A stretch of DNA of 64,000 bases, from contig NZ_LT859959.1 in NCBI RefSeq assembly GCF_900176205.1, forward strand, positions 4,919,001 through 4,983,000. The letters run 5' to 3'. The first letter of the stretch is position 1. Each line of letters starts with the position of its first letter. This DNA comes from Bradyrhizobium sp. ORS 285. Lineage in GTDB: Bacteria > Pseudomonadota > Alphaproteobacteria > Rhizobiales > Xanthobacteraceae. Below are positions 17,283-26,330 of this stretch, one piece after another. The notes under the pieces were generated by a model. That model was given only the letters and a program-made list of their open reading frames with translations, ran no database searches and was not told the DNA's origin. Both the position numbers and the translations under genes were made by a program.

Positions 17283-17783
17283 ATGCCGCAATCGTCCTAC
17301 ACGCGAGAGGATCTGCTCCGCTCCGGCGAAGGCGGCTATTTCGGCCCGGGCAACGCGCAACTGCCGGCCCCGCCGATGCTGATGATGGATCGTATCACCG
17401 AGCTCAGTCTCGACGGCGGACGCTACGGCAAGGGACGCATCACAGCCGAGCTGGACATCACGCCGAAGCTCTGGTTCTTCGATTGCCTCTTCCGCGGCGA
17501 TCCTGTCATGCCGGGCTGCCTCGGCCTCGACGCGATGTGGCAGATGGTCGGCTACTGGCTCGGCTGGTCGGGCTCTCCCGGCAAGGGCCGCGCCACCGGC
17601 GTCGGTGAGGTGAGCTTCACGGGGCAGATCACGCCGGAGGTGACTTGCGTGCGCTATGAGGTCGACATGCGCCAGGTCAAGCGCGGCCGCCTCGTGCTCG
17701 GCATCGCCGACGGACGCGTGCTGGCGGACGGCGCCTGCGTCTATCAGGCCAAGAACATGAAGGTCGCACTGACGGCCGCATGA
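17283..17783 (+). CDS. FabA-like 3-hydroxydecanoyl-ACP dehydratase lacking the catalytic His
   Basis: A 166-residue FabA-family protein, close to E. coli FabA (172). Matching blocks are [54 protein letters not shown] and [14 protein letters not shown]. FabA uses a His/Asp pair, His70 in FGCHF and Asp84 in GLDAMW. Here the Asp is present but the His position reads FDCLF, with codon CTC at 17487-17489 instead of CAC. By family knowledge this should abolish dehydratase and isomerase activity. Alphaproteobacterial fabA normally sits with fabB and fabI; here it is alone, suggesting a diverged paralogue. ATG 17283 is preferred; a TTG at 17259 is an alternative. Confidence 0.85.
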   Translation: MPQSSYTREDLLRSGEGGYFGPGNAQLPAPPMLMMDRITELSLDGGRYGKGRITAELDITPKLWFFDCLFRGDPVMPGCLGLDAMWQMVGYWLGWSGSPGKGRATGVGEVSFTGQITPEVTCVRYEVDMRQVKRGRLVLGIADGRVLADGACVYQAKNMKVALTAA

Positions 17784-17795
17784 GCATTGATGCCG

Positions 17796-18671
17796 TCAAC
17801 GCAGCTGCTTCTCGAAGAACAGATCCGGATAGGGATCGTCGTTGAAGCGCTCGATCTCGGTCCAGCCGGTCTTGCGATAGAGCTGCTGGGCCTCGCCGAG
17901 GGCGCTGTTGGTGTCGAGGCGCAAGGTCGTGATCGACAGCTTTCGCGCAGCATTCTCGGCCGCGTCCATCAGCCTGCGGCCGAGGCCGAGGCCGCGGGCG
18001 GCGGGAGCGACCCAGAGCCGCTTGATCTCAGCGCTTGTGCCGCCGTGGCCTTTCAGGCCGACGCAGCCGAGTGGAAGGCCGTCGGACAGCGCGACGAAGA
18101 AGGCGCCGCGCGGCGCGATCATGTCCGTGGCGTCGGGGTCGCGCGACAATGCGACGTCGTAGCCGCGCGCGAAGCGGCGGGACAGTTCGGCGTAATATTC
18201 GCGCAGACAATAGCGCGCCTGCTCGCCGCGGGGATCGACCTCGTCGATCCCGATGCGGTCGCGAGCGAGCGCTGCGGCGACCATGTCCATCGCGGCCAGC
18301 AATGCGTCCGGCTGGCTGTGGCGCGCGATCATCGCCTGTGCCTGCGCATTGGAGAGCGTCTCATAGGCCTCGAATTCGCGCCGGCCCGCAGCAGTGAGCC
18401 TGGCGATGCGGCGGCGCGCATCGTCGGGATGCGGCTTGGTCGTGACCAGCCCCTCCTCCTCGAGGCTGCGCAGGAACCGGCTCATCAGGCCGGAGTCGAG
18501 CGCGAGATAATCGCGCAACTCCGCCACGTCGCTGCGGCCATGGCCGATCGCGTTGAGCACGCGCGCCACGCCGAGCGGCCGGCCGCGCCCCAGGAACGAG
18601 GTGTCGAGCGCACCGACCTCGGAGGTGACGGCGCGATTGAAGCGGCGGACGCGGGCGATCGGATCAAGCAT
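17796..18671 (-). CDS. MarR-GNAT fusion: winged-helix regulator with acetyltransferase domain
   Basis: Bifunctional 291-residue protein. Residues 1-140 are a MarR-type winged helix (LRDYLALDSGLMSRFLRSLEEEGLV, then the wing PHPDDARRRIARLTAAGRREFEAYE). Residues 150-290 are a GNAT acetyltransferase with the acetyl-CoA loop LWVAPAARGLGLGRRLMDAAE and a late YRKTGWTEIERF. Such fusions are known, but targets are rarely known. The gene's start codon abuts a 9-bp perfect inverted repeat, pointing to autorepression. It is convergent with the fabA-like gene. Confidence 0.88.
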   Translation of the reverse strand: MLDPIARVRRFNRAVTSEVGALDTSFLGRGRPLGVARVLNAIGHGRSDVAELRDYLALDSGLMSRFLRSLEEEGLVTTKPHPDDARRRIARLTAAGRREFEAYETLSNAQAQAMIARHSQPDALLAAMDMVAAALARDRIGIDEVDPRGEQARYCLREYYAELSRRFARGYDVALSRDPDATDMIAPRGAFFVALSDGLPLGCVGLKGHGGTSAEIKRLWVAPAARGLGLGRRLMDAAENAARKLSITTLRLDTNSALGEAQQLYRKTGWTEIERFNDDPYPDLFFEKQLR

Positions 18672-18672
18672 G

Positions 18673-18694
18673 ATATCTGACTTAGGTCAGATAT
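18673..18694 (-). promoter_or_regulatory. Palindromic operator at the MarR-GNAT start
   Basis: ATATCTGAC-TTAG-GTCAGATAT: perfect 9-bp arms around a 4-base spacer, ending one base from the ATG (18671). The size and symmetry match MarR-family operators, and a protein bound here would block transcription or translation initiation of its own gene. TTGACT at 18702-18707 (minus strand) could be a -35 element. Confidence 0.7.
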
Positions 18695-18722
18695 ACTCCA
18701 AAGTCAACGCAGTGCGGATCGC

Positions 18723-18772
18723 AAACAAAAAGGGCGGCCCGGTCGCCGGCCGAAGCCGGACGCCGGACCGCC
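18723..18772 (-). terminator. Rho-independent terminator of the xylose-type operon
   Basis: On the minus strand the 18-base arms at 18772-18755 and 18750-18733 form a GC-rich stem with a UUCG loop, followed at once by CCTTTTTGTTTG. It lies 25 bases beyond the stop codon of the binding-protein gene, so it ends the lacI-to-binding-protein transcript. Confidence 0.85.
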
Positions 18773-18797
18773 AGGTTTTCCCCGGGAGGAACTCAGA

Positions 18798-19733
18798 TCA
18801 GTTGAGAAGCTTCGCGACGTTGTCCTTGGTCACGAGATCGAGGCCGGTGTAGATCACCTCAGGCACCTTCTCGCCCTTCTTGATCGCGAGCAGCGTGTCC
18901 ATCGACTTCTCGCCCATCTCGAACGGACGCTGGCCGGTGAGCGCGTTGGAATAGCCGTCGCGCAGCAGCTCGAGCTGCATCTTCAAGGTATCGGCAACCA
19001 CGAGCGTCAGCTTGCCGGCATCGATGTCCTTCTTGTTCTTGTTGACGAACGCCTTGTAGCCCTCGGGCGCGAACATCGGCCAGCCGCCGATCGGCACGAT
19101 AGCGCCGAGATCCGGCGTTGCGGTGCGCAGATCGGCCATCTGCTGGACGGCGAGGGCCGGATCGTCGTTGCAGAAGGTCGGCGAACCCGCCACTTCCGTC
19201 CACTTCGAGCCCTTCAGCGCCTCGCGCACGCCGTCGACGCGCTCGGCGAGGTTCTTGGCGCCGGGACCGCCGGACACCACCGCGTACTTGCCGCCGTCAG
19301 GCCTGAGCTCACGCAGCTGCTTGCCGAGCGCGAGGCCGAAGTCCTTGTTGTTGGTGCCGATATAAGCGAGCCGCTTGGAGCCCGGCGCGTCCGCGTCGAA
19401 GGTGATGACGGGGATGCCGGCGGCGGTCGCCGCGTCGATCGACTTGGTCATCGCAGCGACGTCGGCGACCGAGATCGCGAGGCCGTCGACCTTCTGGGTG
19501 ATGAAGTCCTGGATGATCTGCGCCTGGGTGGCCGGCTCGTGCTCGACCGGGCCCTTGTAGATGCACTCGACATTGCCGAGCTCCTTGGCGCGCTTCAGGC
19601 AGCCGTCGCGCGCCACGTCGAAGAACGGGTTGTTCATCGCCTTCGGCACGATGGCGAAACGGTACTTGGTCTCGGCCTGCGCCGGGCCCACCAGGATCGC
19701 GAGCGATGCGACCGCATATAGCAGCTTCTTCAT
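18798..19733 (-). CDS. Sugar ABC transporter periplasmic binding protein
   Basis: Periplasmic sugar-binding protein of the ribose/xylose type (Peripla_BP_4), 311 residues. A signal peptide (MKKLLYAVASLAILVGPAQA) is followed by the first lobe, FAIVPKAMNNPFFDVARDGC, and GIPVITFDADAPGSKRLAYIGTNN, which contains the usual sugar-contacting Asp. The second lobe carries GAIVPIGGWPMFAPEGY and the DGYSNALTGQRPFEMGEKSMD region. It delivers the sugar to the permease and ATPase encoded upstream in the same operon. Xylose is likely because xylA and xylB are in the operon, but specificity is inferred. It is the last gene before a strong terminator. Confidence 0.9.
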   Translation of the reverse strand: MKKLLYAVASLAILVGPAQAETKYRFAIVPKAMNNPFFDVARDGCLKRAKELGNVECIYKGPVEHEPATQAQIIQDFITQKVDGLAISVADVAAMTKSIDAATAAGIPVITFDADAPGSKRLAYIGTNNKDFGLALGKQLRELRPDGGKYAVVSGGPGAKNLAERVDGVREALKGSKWTEVAGSPTFCNDDPALAVQQMADLRTATPDLGAIVPIGGWPMFAPEGYKAFVNKNKKDIDAGKLTLVVADTLKMQLELLRDGYSNALTGQRPFEMGEKSMDTLLAIKKGEKVPEVIYTGLDLVTKDNVAKLLN

Positions 19734-19834
19734 GGCTTCCCTCCTCCATGTCTATCCGTGATGATTGTCTGTGCCGGGCGCGGATAGACCTGATCAGTCA
19801 CATCCCGGCCAGTATTTCGCTACAACAGCCTTTG

Positions 19835-20932
19835 CTACAACAGCCTTGCGCGGATGCGATCGACCAGCACCGCGGCGATGATGATCACGCCGACCAAGGT
19901 CTGCTGCCAGTAGGAGTTGACCTGCGCCAGCACGAGGCCGTTACGGATGACCTCGAGCAGCACGCAGCCGACGATCGCGCCGAGCGGACCGCCGATGCCG
20001 CCGGCGAGATTGGCGCCGCCGATCACGGCGGCCGCGATCACGTTGAGCTCATAGGACGTCGCCATGTTGGCCGGCGCGGAGCCCAGCCAGCCGGAGATGA
20101 TGATGCCTTGCAGGCCGGCGGCGAGCGCGCCGACCACATAGACCTCGATCTTGACGCGCGGCACCGAGACGCCGGTCAGCTCCGCCGCCTTCTCGTTGCC
20201 GCCGATCGCGAAGACGTGGCGGCCGAAGGTCGTGTGGTGCAGCACCAACGCCATCAAGAGCGCGAGCAGGATGAGATAGATGAACGGCGCGGGCACGCCA
20301 TACACGTCGCCCTGCGTCAGCGCATAGAAATACTCGGCATCGGGGCCGCCCGGAAAGCTGCCCTTGCCGTTGGAGATGACATAGCCGAGGCCGCGCACGA
20401 TCGACAGCATGCCGAGCGTCGTCACGAATGGCGATAGCCCGAGCAGCGCGACGCAGACGCCATTGATGAGGCCGACCACGAGAGACACCGCAAGGCCTGC
20501 CAGCACCGAGACGATCAGGATCAGCCCGGGCACGTTGGCGACCACCGTCTTGCCGTCGGCGGCGAGATGCACGAACAGCGACGACAGCGGCATGCCCGGA
20601 GTCGACAGCGAGGTCATCACCATCGAGGTGATCATCGCCGCGAAGCACATCAGCGATCCCACCGACAGGTCGATGCCGCCGGTGATGATGACGAAGGTGA
20701 TGCCGAGCGTCGCGATCGCGATGAACGAGAAGTTTTTGGCGACGTTCTGCAGATTGCCCTCGGTCAGGAAGTATGGGCTGGCGAAGCTCATGATCACGAT
20801 GAGCGCGACCAGCGCCAAGGTCACATAGGCGGTCTGCGACGCGAACACGCCGCGGTGCCACCATCTGATGGCACCGACATTGGTGAAAGTGACCTCGGGG
20901 CTCGCTGGGCTGGTCTCGGATGGAACGGACAT
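19835..20932 (-). CDS. Sugar ABC transporter permease
   Basis: Inner-membrane permease of the RbsC/XylH/FrcC family, 365 residues, with about ten hydrophobic helices. Key segments are SFIAIATLGITFVIITGGIDLSVGSLM (residues 77-103, family signature), SPFVTTLGMLSIVRGLGYV, FGRHVFAIGGNEKAAELTGVSV (the ATPase-coupling loop) and AAAVIGGANLAGGIGGPLGA. The ATG at 20932 overlaps the ATPase stop as TGATG, showing translational coupling; an upstream extension in the same frame lies inside the ATPase gene and is not used. It moves the sugar, probably xylose, across the inner membrane. Confidence 0.92.
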   Translation of the reverse strand: MSVPSETSPASPEVTFTNVGAIRWWHRGVFASQTAYVTLALVALIVIMSFASPYFLTEGNLQNVAKNFSFIAIATLGITFVIITGGIDLSVGSLMCFAAMITSMVMTSLSTPGMPLSSLFVHLAADGKTVVANVPGLILIVSVLAGLAVSLVVGLINGVCVALLGLSPFVTTLGMLSIVRGLGYVISNGKGSFPGGPDAEYFYALTQGDVYGVPAPFIYLILLALLMALVLHHTTFGRHVFAIGGNEKAAELTGVSVPRVKIEVYVVGALAAGLQGIIISGWLGSAPANMATSYELNVIAAAVIGGANLAGGIGGPLGAIVGCVLLEVIRNGLVLAQVNSYWQQTLVGVIIIAAVLVDRIRARLL

Positions 20933-21738
20933 CACGCCGCCTCCTTGGCGCCGGTGATCAGCGCGGTGACTTCCTCGGGGCTGGTCTCGGTGACCGGCTT
21001 GTCGGCTCGCTTCTCGCCACGCCGCATCACCACGACGCGATCGCAAACCGCGAAGATGTCGGGCATGCGGTGCGAGATCAGGATCACGGCGATGCCCTGC
21101 TCCTTCAGCCGATGGATGAGGCTCAGCACCTGCTCGACTTGGCGCACCGAGATCGCAGCCGTCGGCTCGTCCATCATCACGAGCTTCGCGTTGGACAGCC
21201 GCGTGCGCGCGATCGCCACCGCCTGGCGCTGGCCACCGGACATGTCCTTGACCAGATCATGCGGGCGCGTCTCCGAGCGCAGCTCGCGGAACAATTCCAG
21301 CGCGCGCGCCTCCATGCCCTTGTGGTCGAGCAGCTTGAGCGGACCGAAATTGCGCCTCATCTCGCGGCCGAGAAAGACGTTGGCCGCGGCGGTGAGATTG
21401 TTGGCGAGCGCGAGGTCCTGGTAGACGACCTCGATGCCGACGCTGCGCGAATCCATCGGGCGATGGAAATGCACCTCGCGGCCGTCGAAATGGATCGTGC
21501 CCTGGCTGGGCGGAAAATTGCCCGCGATGATGCGCACCAGGGTCGACTTGCCGGCGCCGTTGTCGCCCATCAGGCCGACCACCTCACCGGGCCTGATGGA
21601 GAGGTCGACGCCGTGCAGCGCGCGGATCGCGCCGAACTGCTTGCCGATGCCCTTGAGCTCGAGCACCGGCGCCGCCGCGGCCATGACACCCGTCGTGGCC
21701 CCGCTCACCGAAGCATTCACGTTGCTGTCGTCAGACAT
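20932..21738 (-). CDS. Sugar ABC transporter ATP-binding protein (single domain)
   Basis: ABC ATPase of 268 residues energising sugar import. Walker A is GDNGAGKST, the Q-loop is [20 protein letters not shown], the ABC signature is [14 protein letters not shown], Walker B is [11 protein letters not shown] and the switch His is in ILISHRM. Unlike XylG or RbsA, which carry two ATPase domains, this is a one-domain protein like FrcA and would work as a homodimer. Its start overlaps the end of xylA by 8 bases and its stop overlaps the permease start, so all are one transcript. Confidence 0.92.
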   Translation of the reverse strand: MSDDSNVNASVSGATTGVMAAAAPVLELKGIGKQFGAIRALHGVDLSIRPGEVVGLMGDNGAGKSTLVRIIAGNFPPSQGTIHFDGREVHFHRPMDSRSVGIEVVYQDLALANNLTAAANVFLGREMRRNFGPLKLLDHKGMEARALELFRELRSETRPHDLVKDMSGGQRQAVAIARTRLSNAKLVMMDEPTAAISVRQVEQVLSLIHRLKEQGIAVILISHRMPDIFAVCDRVVVMRRGEKRADKPVTETSPEEVTALITGAKEAA

Positions 21739-23053
21739 AACGGTTCACCACGCTTTCGAGATATTCCTGCCGGCCGGAACGCGGCTGCGGATCGAGGCCG
21801 GTGTTGACGGCGCGGTCGGCGAGCTCCGCGAGCGAGCGGCGGCCGGCGAGGATCGCCTGCCCCTCCTCGCCATCCCAGCCCGCATAGCGAGCCGCGAGCG
21901 GCGCGGTCAGCGCGCTGTCGGTGAGCATCTCGTCGGCGGCGATCAGCGCCCGCGCGCACGCATCCATCGAGCCGACATGGGCGTGCAGCAGATCGTCCGG
22001 ATCGATCGACTGCCGGCGGATCTTGGCATCGAAGTTCAGCCCGCCGGTGGTGAAGCCGCCGCCCCTGAGAATGTCGTGGAACACCAGCGCCAGCTCCGGC
22101 ACGTTCATCGCGAACTGGTCGGTGTCCCAGCCGAGCAGGTCGTCGCCGCGGTTGATGTCGAGCGATCCGAACACACCGAGCGCCTGCGCCAGCGCGATCT
22201 CGTGCTGGAACGAGTGGCCGGCCAGGATGGCGTGGTTCTGCTCGATGTTGAGCTTGACGTCGTCGAGCAGGTCGTAACGCTTGAGGAAGCCGTAGCAGGT
22301 GGCGACGTCGAAATCATACTGATGCTTGGTCGGCTCCTTCGGCTTCGGCTCGATCAGGAGCGGGCCCTTGAAGCCGATCTTGTGCTTGTGCTCGACCACC
22401 ATCGAGACGAAGCGACCGAGCTGATCGAGCTCGCGCTTCATGTCGGTGTTGAGCAAGGTCTCGTAGCCCTCGCGGCCGCCCCACAGCACGTAGTTGGCGC
22501 CGCCGAGACGATGCGTCACCTCGAGCGCGGCGCGCACCTGGCCCGCCGCATAGGCGAAGACATCGGGATCGGGATTGGTCGCGGCGCCCGCCATGTAGCG
22601 GCGATGCGAGAACAGGTTGGCGGTGCCCCACAGCAGCCGCACCTTCGCCGTCTCCATCTTCTGCGCGAACAGGTCGCCGATGGCGTTGAGGTTGGCCACC
22701 GACTCCTTCAGCGTTGCGCCTTCCGGCGCGGCGTCGACGTCATGGAAGGTGAAGAACGGCACGTCGAGCAGCCGGAACAATTCGAACGCGACATCGGCCT
22801 TGGCGCGCGCCATCGCCAACGCATCGTCGCCATGCTGCCAGGGCCGCAGGAAGGTCTCGCCGCCGAACGGATCGGAGCCCGGCCAGCAGAACGAGTGCCA
22901 GTAGCAGACGGCGAAGCGCAGATGGTCTTCCATGCGCTTGCCCCTGATGACGCGGTCCTTGTCGTACCAGCGGAACGACAGCGGGCTGCGCGACTCCGGG
23001 CCGCCATAAGCAATGGTTGCGCCGGTCTGGAAGAAGGGAGCCTGGACGTTCAC
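21731..23053 (-). CDS. xylA: Xylose isomerase
   Basis: D-xylose isomerase (440 residues) converting D-xylose to D-xylulose in the cytoplasm with two divalent metal ions. Diagnostic regions are [26 protein letters not shown] (catalytic His), [40 protein letters not shown] (metal-binding Glu) and [19 protein letters not shown] (metal Asp residues). Length and motifs match E. coli XylA. Start is GTG 23053, which has AAGGAGA 7 bases upstream and overlaps the xylB stop (CCGTGAAC); an upstream ATG lies within xylB. It is the second gene of the operon after xylB. Confidence 0.95.
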   Translation of the reverse strand: MNVQAPFFQTGATIAYGGPESRSPLSFRWYDKDRVIRGKRMEDHLRFAVCYWHSFCWPGSDPFGGETFLRPWQHGDDALAMARAKADVAFELFRLLDVPFFTFHDVDAAPEGATLKESVANLNAIGDLFAQKMETAKVRLLWGTANLFSHRRYMAGAATNPDPDVFAYAAGQVRAALEVTHRLGGANYVLWGGREGYETLLNTDMKRELDQLGRFVSMVVEHKHKIGFKGPLLIEPKPKEPTKHQYDFDVATCYGFLKRYDLLDDVKLNIEQNHAILAGHSFQHEIALAQALGVFGSLDINRGDDLLGWDTDQFAMNVPELALVFHDILRGGGFTTGGLNFDAKIRRQSIDPDDLLHAHVGSMDACARALIAADEMLTDSALTAPLAARYAGWDGEEGQAILAGRRSLAELADRAVNTGLDPQPRSGRQEYLESVVNRYV

Positions 23054-24507
23054 GGGGATTTCTCCTTGAGAGCAGGATAGAGCTTGCGCCACTGCGCATA
23101 GGCGCCGTCATAGGCGGCGCGCTGCGCGGCGCGCGGTTCGAAACTCTGCAGCCGCTGCGGCTTGCGGCAGACATCGGCGGGTGCTTCGCCGGTCGCGGCG
23201 AGACGACCGAGCCTGGAGGCGCCGATGGCGGCACCGACCTCGCCTTCCTCGACGCGGTGCACGGTGACGCCGAGGACGTCGGCCATGATCTGCGCCCACA
23301 ACAACGAGCGTGAGCCGCCGCCGACGAGATCGAGTTCGGTAATCTCCTGCGCGCTCCGCCCGAGCGCCGCGAGCATGTCGCGCGACGCAAAGGCCACGCC
23401 TTCCAGCACCGCCTGCACGAGATCGTCGCGCGATGCAGCGCTGCGCAGACCGACCAGGGCCCCTGCCGCATGCGCATCATTGTGCGGCGTGCGCTCGCCG
23501 TCGAGATAAGGCAGGAACTGCACCGGGCTCGGGCGATCGACGCTGCTGCCGAGCGGCGCGAGCAGCGTGGCCTCAGGAGTTTCGAGGATGCGCGCCAGCC
23601 AGGACAGCGACGCGGCGGCCGACAACATCACACCCATCTGGTGCCAGAGACCGCCGAGCGCATGGCAGAACGCGTGCACGGCGGCTTCCGGCGCCGGCGC
23701 GAAACGATCGGTGACGCGGAACAGCACGCCCGACGTGCCGAGCGACAGGAAGGCATCACCCGGCGTGATCGCGCCGAGCCCGATCGCGCTCGCGGCATTG
23801 TCGCCGGCCCCGCCGGCGATCACGACATCCGCGCGCATGCTCCAGCGCTGCGCCAGCTCGCGCGACAGCATGGCGCTCGGCTCATTGCCTTCGACCAGCC
23901 GCGGCATGTGATCGAAACCGAGGCCCGTCGCGGCGAGCAGCTTTTCAGACCAGCGCCGCGCGCCGACATCGAGCCACAAGGTGCCGGCGGCATCCGACAT
24001 GTCCTCGGCCATCTCGCCGGACAGCCGGTAGCGTACATAGGCCTTCGGCAGCAGCACCTTCGCCACGCGAGCGAAGATCTCCGGCTCGTGCTTCGCCACC
24101 CAGGCCAGCTTGGGCGCGGTGAAGCCCGGCATCGCAAGATTGCCGGCGATCGCGTGCAACTCGGGACAGCGCTGCTCGAGTTCGGCGCATTCGGCCTGCG
24201 AGCGACCGTCGTTCCACAGGATCGCAGGGCGCAGCGGCCGGCCGTCGCGGCCAAGCAGCGTCGCGCCGTGCATCTGGCCGGACAGGCCGATGCCGCGCAC
24301 CGCCGATATCTGGCGCGGATGGGTGCGGGCGAGATCATCGACCGCGCCGATGACAGCCTCGACCCAGTGATCGGGATTCTGCTCGGACCACAACGGCTGC
24401 GGATGCGACAGCGACAGCGGACGGCCCGCGCTCGCGACCAGCGCGCCCGCCTCGTCCTCCAACACGGCCTTTACGCCGGATGTGCCGACATCCAGTCCGA
24501 GAAACAC
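23050..24507 (-). CDS. xylB: Xylulokinase
   Basis: FGGY-family sugar kinase of 485 residues that phosphorylates D-xylulose to xylulose 5-phosphate, feeding the pentose phosphate pathway. Motifs include [15 protein letters not shown] (phosphate 1), [14 protein letters not shown] and [15 protein letters not shown] (substrate region), [24 protein letters not shown], and [20 protein letters not shown] near the C-terminus. GTG 24507 is the likely start because GGAGGAG precedes it; the GTG 18 bases further upstream comes before that ribosome site. It overlaps xylA, giving a xylBA unit followed by transporter genes. Confidence 0.94.
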   Translation of the reverse strand: MFLGLDVGTSGVKAVLEDEAGALVASAGRPLSLSHPQPLWSEQNPDHWVEAVIGAVDDLARTHPRQISAVRGIGLSGQMHGATLLGRDGRPLRPAILWNDGRSQAECAELEQRCPELHAIAGNLAMPGFTAPKLAWVAKHEPEIFARVAKVLLPKAYVRYRLSGEMAEDMSDAAGTLWLDVGARRWSEKLLAATGLGFDHMPRLVEGNEPSAMLSRELAQRWSMRADVVIAGGAGDNAASAIGLGAITPGDAFLSLGTSGVLFRVTDRFAPAPEAAVHAFCHALGGLWHQMGVMLSAAASLSWLARILETPEATLLAPLGSSVDRPSPVQFLPYLDGERTPHNDAHAAGALVGLRSAASRDDLVQAVLEGVAFASRDMLAALGRSAQEITELDLVGGGSRSLLWAQIMADVLGVTVHRVEEGEVGAAIGASRLGRLAATGEAPADVCRKPQRLQSFEPRAAQRAAYDGAYAQWRKLYPALKEKSP

Positions 24508-24620
24508 TGTCCACTCCTCCCACACGGGTCCCCGGTCATCGGCGCTCTGCGGCGCCTCGAAACCGGTGACCTATTCGTCGCTCCATGACTCGTCCGACCG
24601 CGCCAACCGCGGCCGCCGCG

Positions 24621-25649
24621 TCACGGCAGATTGTCCCGCATCACGATGTCGATGCGGATCGCTTCCTGTTCGCTCAAGATCGGCTCGCCGCGCGCCAGCG
24701 CCAACAGCACACGCACCGCAGAACGGGCCTCATGCCCTGGATTTTGCGAGATCGCCGCATGCATCACGCCCGACAGCAGCAGCTTGCGCGTCAGCGTGGT
24801 CACGTCGTGGCCGACGAACACGATGTCGCCAGCGCGCCCGGACTCGGTCAGCGCCTTCGCGACACCGGCAGTGCCGGCGCCGACATTGTAGAGCCCGACG
24901 ATGTCGTGATGCTCGGCCAGCAACTTGCGCATGAGGTGTTCTGAGCGATCGTCCGCATCATGCCCCTCAGCCACCGGCAAAACCTCGAGTTGCCGAAACT
25001 CCGCCGCCAGGACCTGGCTGAAGCCGAAGATGCGCTCGGCATGGTCGCGCAGGCCCTGCGAGCCGGCCATGATGGCCACCCGTCCGGTCTTGCCGCCAGC
25101 GAAACGTCCGACCAGCGCGCCCGCGGTGCGGCCGGCCGCGATGTTGTCGATCCCGACATAATGATGTCGCCGCGACGACGGCACGTCCGAGACTAGGGTC
25201 ACGACCTTGGCGCCGGCCTCGACGAGATCGTTGATCGCCGCGCGCACGCTCGGATGATCGAGCGCAACCACCGCGACGCCGTCGACCCTCCCGACCAGAT
25301 CTTCGAGCTTGCCGGCCAGCACGGCAGGATCGAACACGTCGGTGGTGACGACATCCGCGGTCAGCCGACGCGCGGCCATCCAGTTGCCGAGCTCGCCGAG
25401 ATGCGCCTGGATCTGCTGCATGAAGGGATTGACGCCGACCGGCATCACGAAGGCAAAGCGCCGCGACCGCGCGCGCGCCAGTTCGGAGGCCGCGGCATGC
25501 GGCTGGAACGCACTGCGCGCCATCGCGTCCTTGACGCGCCGCACCGTATCCGGGCGAACGCCCGGCCGGTTGTGCAGCACGCGGTCGACGGTAGCCAGGC
25601 TGACGCCGGCCTGCCGCGCGATATCCCGCAATGTCAGCGGTGCGTTCAT
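24621..25649 (-). CDS. LacI family regulator of the xylose-type operon
   Basis: LacI-type repressor of 342 residues. The N-terminal HTH with hinge helix is TLRDIARQAGVSLATVDRVLHNRPGVRPDTV, followed by a sugar-binding domain of the periplasmic-binding fold (about 65-340; FVMPVGVNPFMQQIQ, VGIDNIAAGRTAGALVGRF, VFVGHDVTTLTRKLL). It lies 113 bases upstream of xylB on the same strand, so it probably represses the operon in the absence of the sugar and may be its first gene. No operator could be picked out by eye in the lacI-xylB gap. Confidence 0.9.
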   Translation of the reverse strand: MNAPLTLRDIARQAGVSLATVDRVLHNRPGVRPDTVRRVKDAMARSAFQPHAAASELARARSRRFAFVMPVGVNPFMQQIQAHLGELGNWMAARRLTADVVTTDVFDPAVLAGKLEDLVGRVDGVAVVALDHPSVRAAINDLVEAGAKVVTLVSDVPSSRRHHYVGIDNIAAGRTAGALVGRFAGGKTGRVAIMAGSQGLRDHAERIFGFSQVLAAEFRQLEVLPVAEGHDADDRSEHLMRKLLAEHHDIVGLYNVGAGTAGVAKALTESGRAGDIVFVGHDVTTLTRKLLLSGVMHAAISQNPGHEARSAVRVLLALARGEPILSEQEAIRIDIVMRDNLP

Positions 25650-25682
25650 GCTCCTCCCCTTCGGGTTGAGGAACTTAGCGCG

Positions 25683-25712
25683 ATTTTTGAGGTACGCAAC
25701 TCATTTTTGAGG
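25683..25712. promoter_or_regulatory. Direct repeat ATTTTTGAGG upstream of lacI
   Basis: ATTTTTGAGG occurs at 25683-25692 and 25703-25712, exactly 20 bases apart (two helical turns), 34-63 bases before the lacI start. The spacing suggests a regulator binding the same face of the helix twice, or a promoter element. It is not a typical LacI palindrome. Confidence 0.35.
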
Positions 25713-25767
25713 CGCGGCGAAGATCGGCGAAGGATGCAGCAAGGAACGGCACGGCTGCGGAGCGCCC

Positions 25768-26100
25768 CTAATCGATGCGCTGGCCGCCGGAAATCCCAGA
25801 GATGCAGCACGGATTGGCGCGCGCCCGCGGCACGACCCGCTTCAGCCAGCACCGCGCCGGCGGCTGCTGCGGCCCATGCCAAAAGGTCGGTGCCTTGACA
25901 TAGGTCCAGGCGCGACAGCGCGGCAGCTCGCGATTGCAGGTCTGGCGGCAGGATTGCGCGTCATCGAACGTATCGAAGCTGCGATAGTCGCCGCCGGGAC
26001 GATCGATGCCGGTCGCAAAGAAGTCATTCGCCGCGACGGGCGCGACAAGTGCCGAGGCGAGCACGAACACCGCCGCGGCCATCAGGTGACGAAGATGCAT
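25768..26100 (-). CDS. Secreted PAN/Apple-domain small protein
   Basis: A 110-residue exported protein. The signal peptide MHLRHLMAAAVFVLASALVAPVAAN is followed by a PAN_4-like module, FFATGIDRPGGDYRSF, then CRQTCNRELPRCRAWTYV and PARCWLKRVVP, ending with GISGGQ. The cysteine spacing (CxxxC, then C before AWTYV, then CWLK, then CC) matches small PAN/Apple domains, which bind proteins or sugars. AGGAGG lies 7 bases before the ATG. It stands alone next to the lacI gene. No role can be given beyond an adhesive or structural periplasmic protein. Confidence 0.78.
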   Translation of the reverse strand: MHLRHLMAAAVFVLASALVAPVAANDFFATGIDRPGGDYRSFDTFDDAQSCRQTCNRELPRCRAWTYVKAPTFWHGPQQPPARCWLKRVVPRARANPCCISGISGGQRID

Positions 26101-26168
26101 GGCAGCCTCCTGTCAACTTCCGCGATTAAGTAGAGAGCAGCTCCCGCGTCTTGTCAAACTCGTCGCGC

Positions 26169-26330
26169 CCGTCGCCCCACGCTAACGACCGTCGTCCGGC
26201 GCGCCTGGCGCAGCATGGCCGGGCTCCGGAGGTGTATATCCACGAGAACCGGGGACACGGGTTCACCGCCGCCGCCGAGAACCGGCACTATGAGCTTCTG
26301 ACCGAATTCTTCATGCACCATCTCGGCTAG
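26169..26330 (+). pseudogene. C-terminal relic of a prolyl-oligopeptidase/S9-type hydrolase
   Basis: The frame ending at TAG 26328-26330 reads VYIHENRGHGFTAAAENRHY and then ELLTEFFMHHLG. This is the typical C-terminal end of S9 peptidases, in which the catalytic His lies in a (D/N)EGHGF-like motif followed by an FF..HL helix. Just upstream the frame reads HANDRRP, resembling the GANDPRV motif that normally lies about 30 residues earlier, so the remnant appears internally deleted as well as missing its whole N-terminal part. There is no ribosome site or start. Confidence 0.55.
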
